A DNA stretch of 64,000 nt from Eutrigla gurnardus (taxonomy: Eukaryota > Chordata > Actinopteri > Perciformes > Triglidae): contig OY741276.1 of NCBI GenBank assembly GCA_963514095.1, positions 21,873,695-21,937,694 on the forward strand. The letters are read 5' to 3'. Each line of letters opens with the position of its first letter. The first letter of the stretch is position 1. Shown in pieces: positions 24,851 through 35,196 of the stretch. The translations under genes were made by a program, and so were the position numbers. The notes below the pieces were generated by a model. That model had not been told where the DNA came from and ran no database searches. It saw only the letters and a list, made by a program, of their open reading frames with translations.

Positions 24851-27800
24851 TACTCGTTTATCTCTAGTACATAGTATTTGTCTAACATATAATAACAGCA
24901 GCAAGTCTTAATTGCATGAAAATGGTTTGATATCTTAAGATTACATGTTACAGGACAATGAGGCTAAACATATGAACACAATGACCAACCACAGCTGGTT
25001 ATGTCCTTGGCACCGGGTGACGTGAATGACGTGACACGAACCGGGCAAATATGCAACATTGCATTGCATTATTTGCAATATATGGATACGGAGACAAAAA
25101 ATATTGTAGAAGTCGGTGGTCGCCCAGAGCTCTACGATATTTGTACAGAGACCACCAAAACCTTGTGTATAAACTTATAGTACTTAGTATGTACCTGTCC
25201 TGCAGGTTGTCGAGAGAACCCCTCCACCAGTTTCTCCACCCCGTAGTGCAGGAGGAGGGAGGTGTTGTACATGAACTGGGAGTATGGGATTTCATCTCCG
25301 TCGATGAGGAAGCTGTCGGGCATCAGCGGGTGCCAGTGGTAGAAGTGATTGAACTCCAGAGCGATGCGGTTGCTGTACTGGAAACGTTCGTTGAAGAGCA
25401 ACGTGGGATCAAATGTCAGCTTCAGCAGGTAACCACTCACCTGCTGCACGTACTCTTCTATTATAATGTTGATGATTTCTCCTGGAGGATAGAAATAGAT
25501 GGAGGAGCTTGTTTTTTTCTCCTCTGGTTGTGGCCACCAATCTTGTTGGTTAATATCAAACTAAGCTCACCAATAATGATGAGTCTGGCGGTCTGGAAGA
25601 GCTGCTCATCATCCCAGGTGGGATGTTCTTCCTTCAGGACGTCACAGACTCTGTTATGCTCCCTCAGCCATATGGTGGCGTACATGGTGAGGCCCGGCAG
25701 GAGGCCAAACATCTCATGACCAACGACCAGACGCTGCTCTGGAGGGAAGTCTTCAGGATAGATCATGTGCACAGGGACCTCAGATACAGTAGGAGGGTAC
25801 ACCTCACCCTTAACCACCTGTGGACACATGATAACACGTGTAAGCAATGTATTTTACAGAAAGTGTATTATATTGAATATTTGTGACATTGAATCAGGTG
25901 TTGTGATGCTGTATTTGATTTCTAAACTGTTTTGTATACCTTTATATTTCTGCTCTGTTGTAGTACACATCGATGAATCTTTCCACAGTAATGCAACATG
26001 AATTTCCATTCATGTAAACCATAATATTTTTGCATTTTGGCAGCCAAACAAAACAGAGACCAACTTGCAATGACATAGCGCTACCAGCGGTCTGACGACT
26101 TCATACATTTTCAGTCACTTTGCAGGCGAGTGGAAGTACTCCATGTCAGACGATTAAATAATATTTGATACCTGATGTTTCAGCTTTCCATCTCTGTGAA
26201 GTCGGAGTTGTAACTGTCGCATGAGGTTGTCTCCATAGATGTGTCCAGCATCGACCTGAAAAATGAGAATAGGGGAAAACTATGAATTGTCTCTACAAGG
26301 AAAGATTGTGTTCTGCAAGATGGTTCTGATAAAACAGAATCACATGCAGAAAAATGGGAAAAGTATGCGACTGCTATTGTTTGGTCAGGTTGAAAGGCTG
26401 ATCAGCAGTAAACTGAATAAGGTTAGCTCTGTTGCAACCAATTCACAGTCAGCTGTTCAATGATTTTTCTTGCATTTTATTTTATCCCCATATGTTGGCA
26501 TGGGCCACAGTATGGTTGTGTATTCATTTGTTTGTAGGCCTTCATATGAGAAAATTATTTTTTTACAGGCAATGGCTGGAAGTTATTTGAGGTGATTATT
26601 ACTCATTTGTAGTTGTTCGTTTCAATAAAAAAGGAAATTCCTCGAAGTCCCATTTTCGTCCTCATATCTCATTAGACAATAATAATAACAGCAGGTAGAG
26701 TGCTTCGTAACCATGAGTTTTGTCTTATTTTTGCTGTTTTATGAGAACATGATGTGTTGAAGGGCACATCAAACCACTGAATGGCTACTGACTCAAACTA
26801 GTACCCGAACCGCCAAGCTGATGATGAATGGTTTTTGAAAGCATTGTGTTTTATGGGGGGAAATCATCATGTATTATTAAGTCTTTTACGTGTGAAGACT
26901 TGAATAAAGAATATCAGTGTGTCTCACCGTATGTCCTAAAGCCTTGGTGAAGCCCCTTCCGACATCATGGTCCGTCTTGAAAAACTGGTGGGTGAAGTGT
27001 TGGGCCATGAACGCCAACATCAGATTGGTTCCCTGAGGGTCCGGCCTAAATGTCTTTCTCTTGAAAAACCTTTCATTCAACACTTTGGGATCAGGAAGAA
27101 CAGGTTTGCCTGTGGACACACATTTCCATTATATTTACCTACGGCGGTTCCACCTTTCTGTCTGGTGAACCTCAACACACACACTGTGTTCACACCATTG
27201 AACTGTCAACCATTATTTGGTTAGGTCTAGTTTGTACTCATTCGTTTAAACCATGAACACATTATTTTGAGCTGTTTAACCTTTATTCACTATTGCAGCA
27301 AACTGTTTCGGCTACAGAGCCACAAAAAATCATGCAATCTCGATAGCAACATGTAGCTTTCAGGTGCTACAGCTGGCTAAAATATATTTTTAATTCAAAA
27401 TGTAATTTCTACGATTTTAAATTAGCTGTATTCCACAATCTATCCACGTACCCACGGGTGAATGCATAAGGACCCCTGATTGGGAACCAGTGACCAACAG
27501 TATCAAGGCTATAGTATATCTACCCTTAGTTCCCATGGGCAAAGGGCAGTCCTCCGGTACAGGAGGCAGGACCCTGGTGTAGTAAGACAGGTTGTAGTAG
27601 GACTCCCAGTTCAGATATCCATACTTGCTGTTGTAGGTCGGAGGGCTTGGAACGAGGCCGGTTTTGACTTTTGAATGACAAAAACACAGTCCAGCCTTGT
27701 GTTAACTGTTTACTTCCATCAATGCTCAGTAAATAGATACGTTATATACATTTTCAATTTCGAGCTGCACATAATACATACATACTCCATTATCCATCCA

Positions 27801-29257
27801 TTCTTCCCACAAGTATACATTCATGTTGAACTCAAGATACACACCATATGGAGTAATTGTGTATTTTCTGTTGTATTACAGTGCCATTCTAAAATGCAAC
27901 ATTCTTGTAGATGTGCAGCTAACAAGAGTAAGAACATGGATCTAAATCTCTTTCATGACACCGAACCAGTTCCGTTTTCCCAGAAATTTGTCATCTTGCA
28001 AGAATGATGATTTTTTTAATGACAAAATAGGTGTACAATAGGTCGGTATGGACGATTGTATGTTGTGAAGTACATCATCTTGATTTATCCCCTGAGGTCT
28101 TTTTTTGAAGCTCATCTCCCTCCTACGATTTAAAATGACAAAGAAGAAGAAGACCGCCTACCTATGAGCACCAATTTCATGAACGGGCTTTGCAGGAAAG
28201 AGTTGTTGACGAGCTCCCAGAACCAGTGGAAGTGAGTGAGGAAGAATTTAATGGTGCTGGGTTTGGGTTTCAGCATTAGACGGACACGGGACCAGAACTC
28301 CGCTGTGGACAGAGATCGAGGTAAAAACACATAGAAATGACAGTGAGGTTAGCATAGCTTAGCATAAAGACTGGAAAGAAGGGGAAACAGCTAGCCCGGC
28401 TCTGTGCCTTCCCTTTTTTGTGTGCTTGTGCAGGACAAATCCAGCCGTATCTGGAGATGCACTGTGAGAACAATTTGAAATTCTGTCTCTGAATATCTAA
28501 AAACATCATGATCCAACTTTAAAGAATAATGACACTTACGAGCAGAGCAGTTTTTCCCATAGAAGCCGGTGCGAGTGCAGTCACATTCGTAGCGATCGGC
28601 ACCAAACCTGACACAGACTCCTGAGTTCTGACATGGGTAGTAGCAACAGGGATTCACTGCATCAAGGAAAGAGTTCATCATTATATGTGCCCATAAACAA
28701 TTTAGCAAAATACCATCGTTTCTCAGCACCATCGGTGTATCGTTGGCGCCACTGTTTCCCACAGTACAACTCTATATTAGGGGAGACCAATAGTCAGATT
28801 TTAATACTAGTCTTACTGCATATTGCTAATTTTGCATTCTGGTTTTGAATATATAAATTCAGAAATTATAATTCCATTGCAATCTTAAGCAAATCTATTT
28901 TTTCTATTTTGTTCATTTATTTCTGTATCACTGCTTCAATACTCTTATTAATTAATTCAGCCAGCCTATCAATATCATACATACTACCTAACAGACACAA
29001 CAGTAATTAACTTTTATTAGGAGTAAGGCTCTCAATGTGTATAACTGTCCCATTTGTAAAGTTCTAAAAGTGAACCTGCTCACCAACGCTAGAGTCCCCA
29101 GCACATGATGAGACGTCCAGTGACAACAGGAGGGAGAACATCCAGAAGGACACCATGCTCAAGCCTGAATGAGAACAAGAACAAGGTTTTCTGTTGGTGA
29201 ATAAAAACATCAAGCGCTGTAGATTTGAAAGGCTTGGAAGAAGAACTCACGTCTCAT
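23973..29257 (-). CDS. ptgs1: Prostaglandin G/H synthase 1 (cyclooxygenase-1), tandem copy A, 11 exons
   Basis: Coding exons: 29251-29257, 29084-29164, 28540-28656, 28162-28302, 27524-27667, 26928-27109, 26172-26255, 25571-25817, 25195-25481, 24477-24624, 23973-24322; 1788 nt, 595 residues (human COX-1 599). The enzyme converts arachidonate to prostaglandin H2 at the ER membrane. Domains in order: signal peptide from MRRLSMVSFWMFSLLLSL, EGF module (NPCCYYPCQNSGVCVRFG), membrane-binding helices, haem peroxidase/cyclooxygenase domain. Retained: Gln203/His207 (AQHFTH), Tyr355 (SGY), Tyr385/His388 (YHWHPL), Ser530 (GAPFSLKG), N-glycosylation sites NLS and NTS. The split first coding exon and the lack of the COX-2 C-terminal insert mark it as COX-1. 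Odd: position 120 is Lys instead of Arg, 523 is Ala, 513 is Arg, 434 is Val, the GNP before ICSP is STF, and the C-terminus is PAEL rather than STEL. No frame break seen. Confidence 0.95.
24793..24847. repeat. (CA)n microsatellite in a ptgs1 copy A intron
   Basis: An interrupted then pure CA tract about 55 bases long in the intron between the last two coding exons. The long VCVC-type reading frame across it is an artefact of the repeat. Confidence 0.9.
28325..28410. repeat. MITE fragment in a ptgs1 copy A intron
   Basis: 'gttagcatagcttagcataa', 'agactggaaag', 'ggggaaacagctagcc' and 'cggctctgtgcc' match the teleost palindromic MITE landmarks listed for 725-1210. It starts directly after the acceptor side of exon 28162-28302. 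Confidence 0.55.
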
Positions 29258-29489
29258 GGCTCCCAGCAAACACCTGGAGTGCTGCGCTCCAGATTATATT
29301 TTGAGTTGGTCTGTTTGAATAAGGAAGACTCTCTTCATGATATAACCTGAACATCTGGTTATGTAGCAGAAAAGGTGGGAGGAGCAAGATTTTTAATTAC
29401 CCTTGTAGATGTGTGATTTTACTAGTGATTCAGTATCCGAGCAGCCCAGAAACACACGACAATAGTTCCCTTTAAGTCAAAGGCCTCAT

Positions 29490-29595
29490 CTTTGGGAGCC
29501 CGAGGAAGGAGGGATCCTGGTCTTGAAGGTGATATCGTAGTAGACGCCCCAGTTCAGATATCCAACCCGTTCTGACCAGGGGGCAACCTCCGGTT
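29490..29595 (-). pseudogene. Decayed ptgs exon between the two ptgs1 genes
   Basis: On the minus strand this reads GYLNWGVYYDITFKTRIPPS, matching GYLNWESYYNLSYYTRVLPP of copy A exon 27524-27667. It is preceded by a TTTTCAG acceptor-like site and shares 'aaccgg' near the exon start. The exon start is badly altered and the ...PMGTKG end is absent. It lies about 240 bases upstream of the copy A start codon, on the same strand. It looks like the relic of a third tandem copy or a partial duplication. I found no other exon of such a copy nearby. Confidence 0.6.
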
Positions 29596-29689
29596 CTGAA
29601 AAGTGAAGACAAAACTGAAGTTCCTTAAACCTGCATTCCCTCTGCTGACCATCAGCAGACAAGTCCTCTGGTTGAATAAATAAATCCAA

Positions 29690-31010
29690 TTGTATTACTG
29701 ATTTGATATGTGAGGTACTTGTCAGAGTATTTTAATTTCATTAAATATATTCCACTGTATTTTCAGAGGGAAATATTTTTTTTATGGCACACAAGTTACC
29801 ACTAAGTTAAATGTTTTACACACGACATGAATAATATGATTTGGTGGATTCAAGTATTATATGACTATGTAGCATCAACTCAGCCAGTTACAACATCAAA
29901 CATTACATGTTTGTCATGAAGCGAGAGGCAAAGATTTCTGCATCAAAGTCAATGGTAAAAGTGGTAAGTTGGTATATGAGCCAGTATTGTTCCAATATCA
30001 TGTTAAAAAAAATGATATCGTCCTAAATTGTACATATTCTTCCAAGGACAAGTCAGTATATTCTCACCTCATACTTGGTTTGTTTGCACGCCAGCATGTT
30101 TGACATTATGGATCCCTTCAAGGGGGCCAGGGAGCCAGATTCAAATGTTAGAGCTGGATACAGCCCACTTAAAATATATTAAAATCTACCTCCAAATTGC
30201 AGAATTTTGCATTCAGATAGCATGAATTAGTTTAGAAATTTCCATTTCAGTGCTATTACAGGCTCCCTTTTTAAGAAGTCACCTCAAACTGCGTGCTCCA
30301 AAAATAAAGTTATAGTTGACCAACAGTCAATCTTTTTCATCCAAGAACACGTTCATGGTTTGGTCTCATACTAGTGATGTTATATCTAACAGCAGAGCTG
30401 GGACTGGAGACCGTTGTCCATCCTTCTACTAACTGCCATTTGAAAAGTGTTTAAAGCCTTCAATGTAACCTCGCAACATCTTTTGGATCTGGCACAACAT
30501 GGAGATCATGAGATTAATGTTCCTAATCCAGGTCTCAGGTTGAACTACCATATTTTGGGGGGCTTTAAGTGCCATTTAGCCCTGTTCAAGTATGAAATTA
30601 ACAAAAATATTATGAATACTCACAATATCTATTCCTAAATTATAACCTGGTTTTATGACCCTGTCAGTTCAATTCATGTTGCACTCATGTGATCTGTGAT
30701 TCCCAACTGATCTTCTTAGTCAAATCAAAGGGAATTAACTGGCACCCTGTGAACCTTTATTCCAGCAGGGCTGCACATTTCCAAGGCATATGAGCCCCGT
30801 CCTTACCCGACTTTTATTCCATAAAAGACTTCGGGTGCAAGGTGCTTCCCTGCATGCAGAATGGATAGTAACGTTTTTCAGAACATATCCATCGTTCAAA
30901 GCTTATTCTTGTTAAGAAATATAAAAATGTTCGAAGTAAAGGCTCCAGAAATGCTACTAAACCGTTTATATTCAAAGTCAATATTGCATTTTATTAGTAT
31001 TAGTTGTGTA
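29690..31010. other. Non-coding spacer between ptgs1 copies
   Basis: AT-rich DNA. I see no exon, transposon end or RNA gene here. Some of it may be promoter for copy A, which begins at 29257 and reads leftward. Confidence 0.35.
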
Positions 31011-32436
31011 TAATGTTGGTAATAATGGTATTACAAACGCGTTATTATTTTCAGTAACGAGTAATCAAATTAATTACTTTTCCCATCATTGTAACGCCGT
31101 TGCCATTACTGAGAATTGTAGCCGCCAGAGGAAGGCGGGGTTATAAATTAGGACCTAATCGGGCAGATAGGCAGCTGTCTGTCTAAAGTCCTCACCAGCT
31201 AATTTGCTGCAGGCTGGTGAGGAGGATTGTGAGGGCACTGCCGACTCTGTTAGGAGCTGTTCCAGGAGGTATGGTTATCGCTATGATTAAAGAGTGTCCG
31301 CTGTTCACGCGGCATGTTGTGTGTGAGTGTGTTAATACTGACCATATTGTATGTTTGTTGCCAGTTGCAGGGGGGAAACGAGCCGACGAGTGTCGGGCAG
31401 ATCAGTATGTGACCCTGTGACAGTCCTATGGTGCATGAGGAACGGCGGTGGATGGCCTGACTGCTGTTCCGTTTCCTCTTTCCGATTTTGTGTTTGGTTG
31501 ATGAGTTCAGTTGAGCAGCTATCGCTGAGCGGGATTGCGCTCCTTTGTATGGCCTTGTGTTAGGATACACAGAGCGGATCTGTTCAGCTGAGCTGTCATT
31601 TATTCTTTGTTTGTCTCGACCACTCTCCCAACCATTGATCAGGTTAAGCAGTCGGCTTTAAATCTCCAAGTGTGCTCAGCCTGCCTTAAACCAAGGGGCC
31701 TATCGGTTTAATAGATTTGAATCTATCGGTTTAATAGATTTGAGCCTAACGTGCGTATAAATCGTATAAAACTTTATACTGGAGTCCTGGCTCATCTTTC
31801 GAACCAGGGTAACAGAATGTAAAGTTGCATGTTACTATAATTTGGTTGAATGAAGCGCAAGGTGTCAGGCTTTGGCCAGTGCCAAACATCAGCTGCCTGG
31901 AGAGAGCAGGGTGGGGATGATGACACCGTTTGCAAATGCGATGATGATTGGCTGGGTGGGCAGCTCATGCCCTGCTCACCTCACTTCACCCTCTGACAAC
32001 CAAACACTACAAGACAGCAACACTGGCAAGGAGCCAGGGAAAGGTAGCGTTCTCAAACTGGAAGTACCGGCACTACTTCTCACTCATTAAAATTAAAGGC
32101 AAGAATGTTTATGACACATGCACGCTACACCCAGGAAAAAAGACTTTATCCACGTCTACCTCAAGCAACTCCAATCTTATGAAGCACCTCACATCAACAC
32201 ATGCTAAGTATGCTTGAATGCAAAGTGTTAATATAAGTTAATATAAACATCTTTGATGTTAAAAATGTTATAGAACGTAACAGCATTATAGAACATAAAA
32301 CAATAATATCAGTTACTTTGCTGAGTAACTAATTATTTTACAATGTGCTAACTGAGTTACTAACTCAATTATATTTTAGGTGAAGCAATTTGTAACTGTA
32401 ACTAATTACTTTTTTTAAGTAAGATGACCAACACTG
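31011..32436 (+). mobile_element. Non-autonomous hAT transposon, copy 1, carrying a solo LTR
   Basis: Ends are TAATGTTGGT (left, mutated from CAGTGTTGGT) and ACCAACACTG (right). Flanking 8-mers GTTGTGTA and GGTGTATA agree at 6 of 8 positions, as for an old 8-bp hAT target duplication. The inside is closely similar to copy 2 at 39321-40297. A frame ending at 32217 reads SNWKYRHYFSL then NSNLMKHLTSTHAKYA, the wreck of a BED-type zinc finger as found at the N-terminus of hAT transposases. No catalytic domain remains. A 698-bp LTR is inserted at 31117. Confidence 0.8.
31117..31814. mobile_element. Solo LTR nested in the hAT element
   Basis: Begins TGTAGCC and ends GGTAACA, the TG...CA ends of a retrotransposon LTR, flanked by a perfect 4-bp duplication GAAT. 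The sister hAT copy at 39.3-40.3 kb has the uninterrupted site 'actgagaatgtaaagtt', so the precise insertion is visible by comparison. A TATA-like 'cgtataaaac' lies near 31761-31770. No internal retroelement genes are present, so it is a recombination remnant. The superfamily is not decided. Confidence 0.8.
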
Positions 32437-33529
32437 GGTGTATAAGAATAAAAGGCCTTTTCACTGCAGTCGTTTTGATGTGTTCAGCATGGTTTCCCTC
32501 ATCACACATTGGTTTGGGTTTTACCGACAACTTGTAACCACTAAACATACGATGAAACAGAAATGATGTAACCATGACTGTCTTCTTGGAACATAAACAA
32601 AACCACAGTAGTGTGTGATCCCTTTTCTCTGAGGCGTTAAAAGGTGACACACCAGCCTTGCATCCTGTCAGTGTGAGAACTAAGACATTTCACCGTTTAG
32701 ACACAGTGATGTATTTTTGTAGGTCGAAAACTAGTACTAGAACTAACACGTTTATGACACTTATTTATATTTTGTTCAGCAAGAAGGCATTCAAGAATAA
32801 ATACCACTTTTATGATTTTTGATTTTGGTGTGAATGCCAGAAGTAAAAAGCTGTGGTTAGGCTATAAACTAACCACACCACGGCCGCATGAGCACCAGTC
32901 TACTGTTGTGGAAAAATGAATCTGCCCAATAAAGATCAACAACCAGGATCAGCTCTTTCTCCGAGGTTTATTCCACTAAGTATTCTCATCTGCAGAGGAG
33001 GGACTGGTCACCCCTGCCTCCTGATTCAAAGGATCAGAATCAGCAGGAACGACCCTGAGTCCAACAACAATCTCCCTTTTAAGGAGGAGGAACCAAAGGA
33101 CGGATCATGTCCTATCTTACAAAGACAAGACGTACAGGCAAGGTCAAGATTTACAGAACACAGGCGTCATAGTCCTGAAATTATCTTATGTCAATGTGGC
33201 ACTCATGTTCATATCATCTACAAACAGGCATTCATTTTCGTCATAGCATAACAGTCAGATGAGGATATGCGGATCGAGTCAGCCTGACAAATATTCTGAT
33301 TATAAAGTACAAACATCCAAAATTCCCATTACACTACACAACGAGGCTGCAATGGAAGAGTTGGTGTGATGACATTTTGTAGTCAAATCTTGCCATTTAT
33401 TAGCAGCCACTGTTTAACATTTTAAAAGCATGTGCACACAAACCTTATTTCAGGCATCTAACCAACTTACGTAACTTCAGAAAACGTAAAAGCTCATGAC
33501 CCATCCCTCATGATCATAGGTGAGGGTAG
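32437..33529. other. Non-coding spacer
   Basis: No gene recognised. Around 32.9-33.3 kb the base composition is more GC-rich with 'ctccgaggtttattccac', possibly an old retroelement piece, but neither end could be defined. Confidence 0.3.
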
Positions 33530-34640
33530 GAGAGGTTTGCCTTCCGGCTCAGCTCTCTTTTCGTCACAACGGAGCAGTACAGTGAATGCAATACCGCCCC
33601 CGCTGCTCCGATTCTCTGGCCAATCTCACAGCTTTCACTTTGGGAATACAGAGATTACCCTATACTCCCACAACACCTCCCACAAAATATCCCGGGGGAC
33701 CCAGTCATACGCCTTCTCCAAGTCCACAAAACACATGGATGGGCATATTCCCAGGCCCCCTCCAGGAGCTGGTCCGTTGTTCCATGGCCAGGAAGGAAAC
33801 TGCATTGTTCCTCTTCAATCAGAGGTTCGACAATCGGTCAAACCCTCCTTTCCAGCACCTTGGAGTAGACAGGGAGGCTGAGTAGTGTGATACCCCTGTA
33901 ATTGGTACACACTCTCTGGTCCCCCTTTTTGAACAGGGGGACCACCACCCCGGTCTGCCACTCCTTAGGCACTGTCCCTGAATTCCACACAATGTTAAGA
34001 CGTGTCCGCACCTAAGACCTTTAGCCCACAGCTCACCGCCGCAGCTTCGGCAATGGAAGCTTTGAACATCGCCCACTCATGTGCGATGCCCCCAACCTCC
34101 CGAGGGGTGCCAGAGAAACTCCGCCGGAGGTGTGAGTTGAAAATCTCTCAGACAGGGGGCTCCTCCAGCCATTCCCAGTTCACCCGCACTACTTTTTTGG
34201 GCTAACCAGGTCTGTCCGAAGGTTTGCCCCACCCTTTGACCCAACTCACCACCGGGTGGTGATCAGTTGACAGCTCCGCCCCTCTCTTCATCCAAGTGTT
34301 CAAAACATGTGGCCTCAGATCAGATGAAACCATCACAAAATCGACCTTCGGCCTAGGGTGCTCTGGTACCACGTACACTTATGAGCATCCTTATGTTCGA
34401 ACATGGTGTTTGTTATGGACAGTCCATGACTAGCACAGAAGTCCAAAAACAAACGCCACTCGGATTTCGATCAGGTAGGCCGTTCCTCCCAATCATGCTG
34501 CTCCAGGTATCGTTGCCCATGTGCGCGTTGAAGTCTCCTAGCAGAACTAAGGAGTCCCCTTCTGGAGCCCCATTCGGACTCTATTCAGGGTCTCCAAGAA
34601 GGCTGAATACTCCGAACTGCTGTTTGGTGCTTGTTGTTAC
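33530..34640 (-). mobile_element. Degraded non-LTR retrotransposon (LINE) fragment
   Basis: Read on the minus strand, pieces resemble a fish LINE ORF2. The endonuclease region comes first (34640 to about 34240: LVLLGDFNAHMGN, IGRNGLPD, KVDFVMVSSDLRPHV, LSTDHHPVVS), followed by the linker toward the reverse transcriptase (about 34200 to 33530: EIFNSHLRRSFSGTP, then the beginning of RT). Frames shift repeatedly and stops are frequent, so it is dead. The clade was not determined. Confidence 0.65.
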
Positions 34641-35196
34641 ATTACAGCATCTGACTGGTTTGATCTGCAGTTGTCCCACATGTGGAGTCGCTCTTGAGCA
34701 AGACACTTGAACCCCCAATGAAGTGGCCAATAGTAACTTTTATTTTAAAATTGCAACATTTTCTTTAGTACAGATTATAAACATGGGATGTAATTTAAAC
34801 CAAAATAATTTGTTCTCTACTAATATGAAACAAGAATAGCTGTCTATGAATCATAATTTCTTATAGTTCAAGAACCAAATCTTATATTTTTGACAGTTTA
34901 ACTCTCTTCTAATAATTTGCAGTAATATTAAGTATTTTTTGGTCTTCAAGAAGATACAGTGATGTAATGCCTGCACCCTCAAAAGGAGAAGGAAAAAACA
35001 AAACAAACAGAACTAAATAGAGAAATGGTCACCATATGCAAATCAAAACACTATTTGCAGCTATATGTTAGGAGGTAGACTTGCAGCAGTTAACAGTAGC
35101 TCATTCACTGAAGGCAGGATCAAAGCCACTGAACCAGCACATTAGTAGCATTCCTAAGTAATCCTAATAAAGTGATTGTGATGAATGAAATGGTCA
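34641..35196 (-). other. Probable 3' flank of ptgs1 copy B
   Basis: AT-rich and non-coding. A minus-strand AATAAA (plus TTTATT at 34738-34743) lies about 455 bases past the copy B stop and could be its poly(A) signal. Confidence 0.35.

Noticed and set aside
24441..24904. Cys-Val repeat frames on the minus strand
   Set aside because: They cross the CA microsatellite in a ptgs1 copy A intron; only the exon part 24477-24624 is real.
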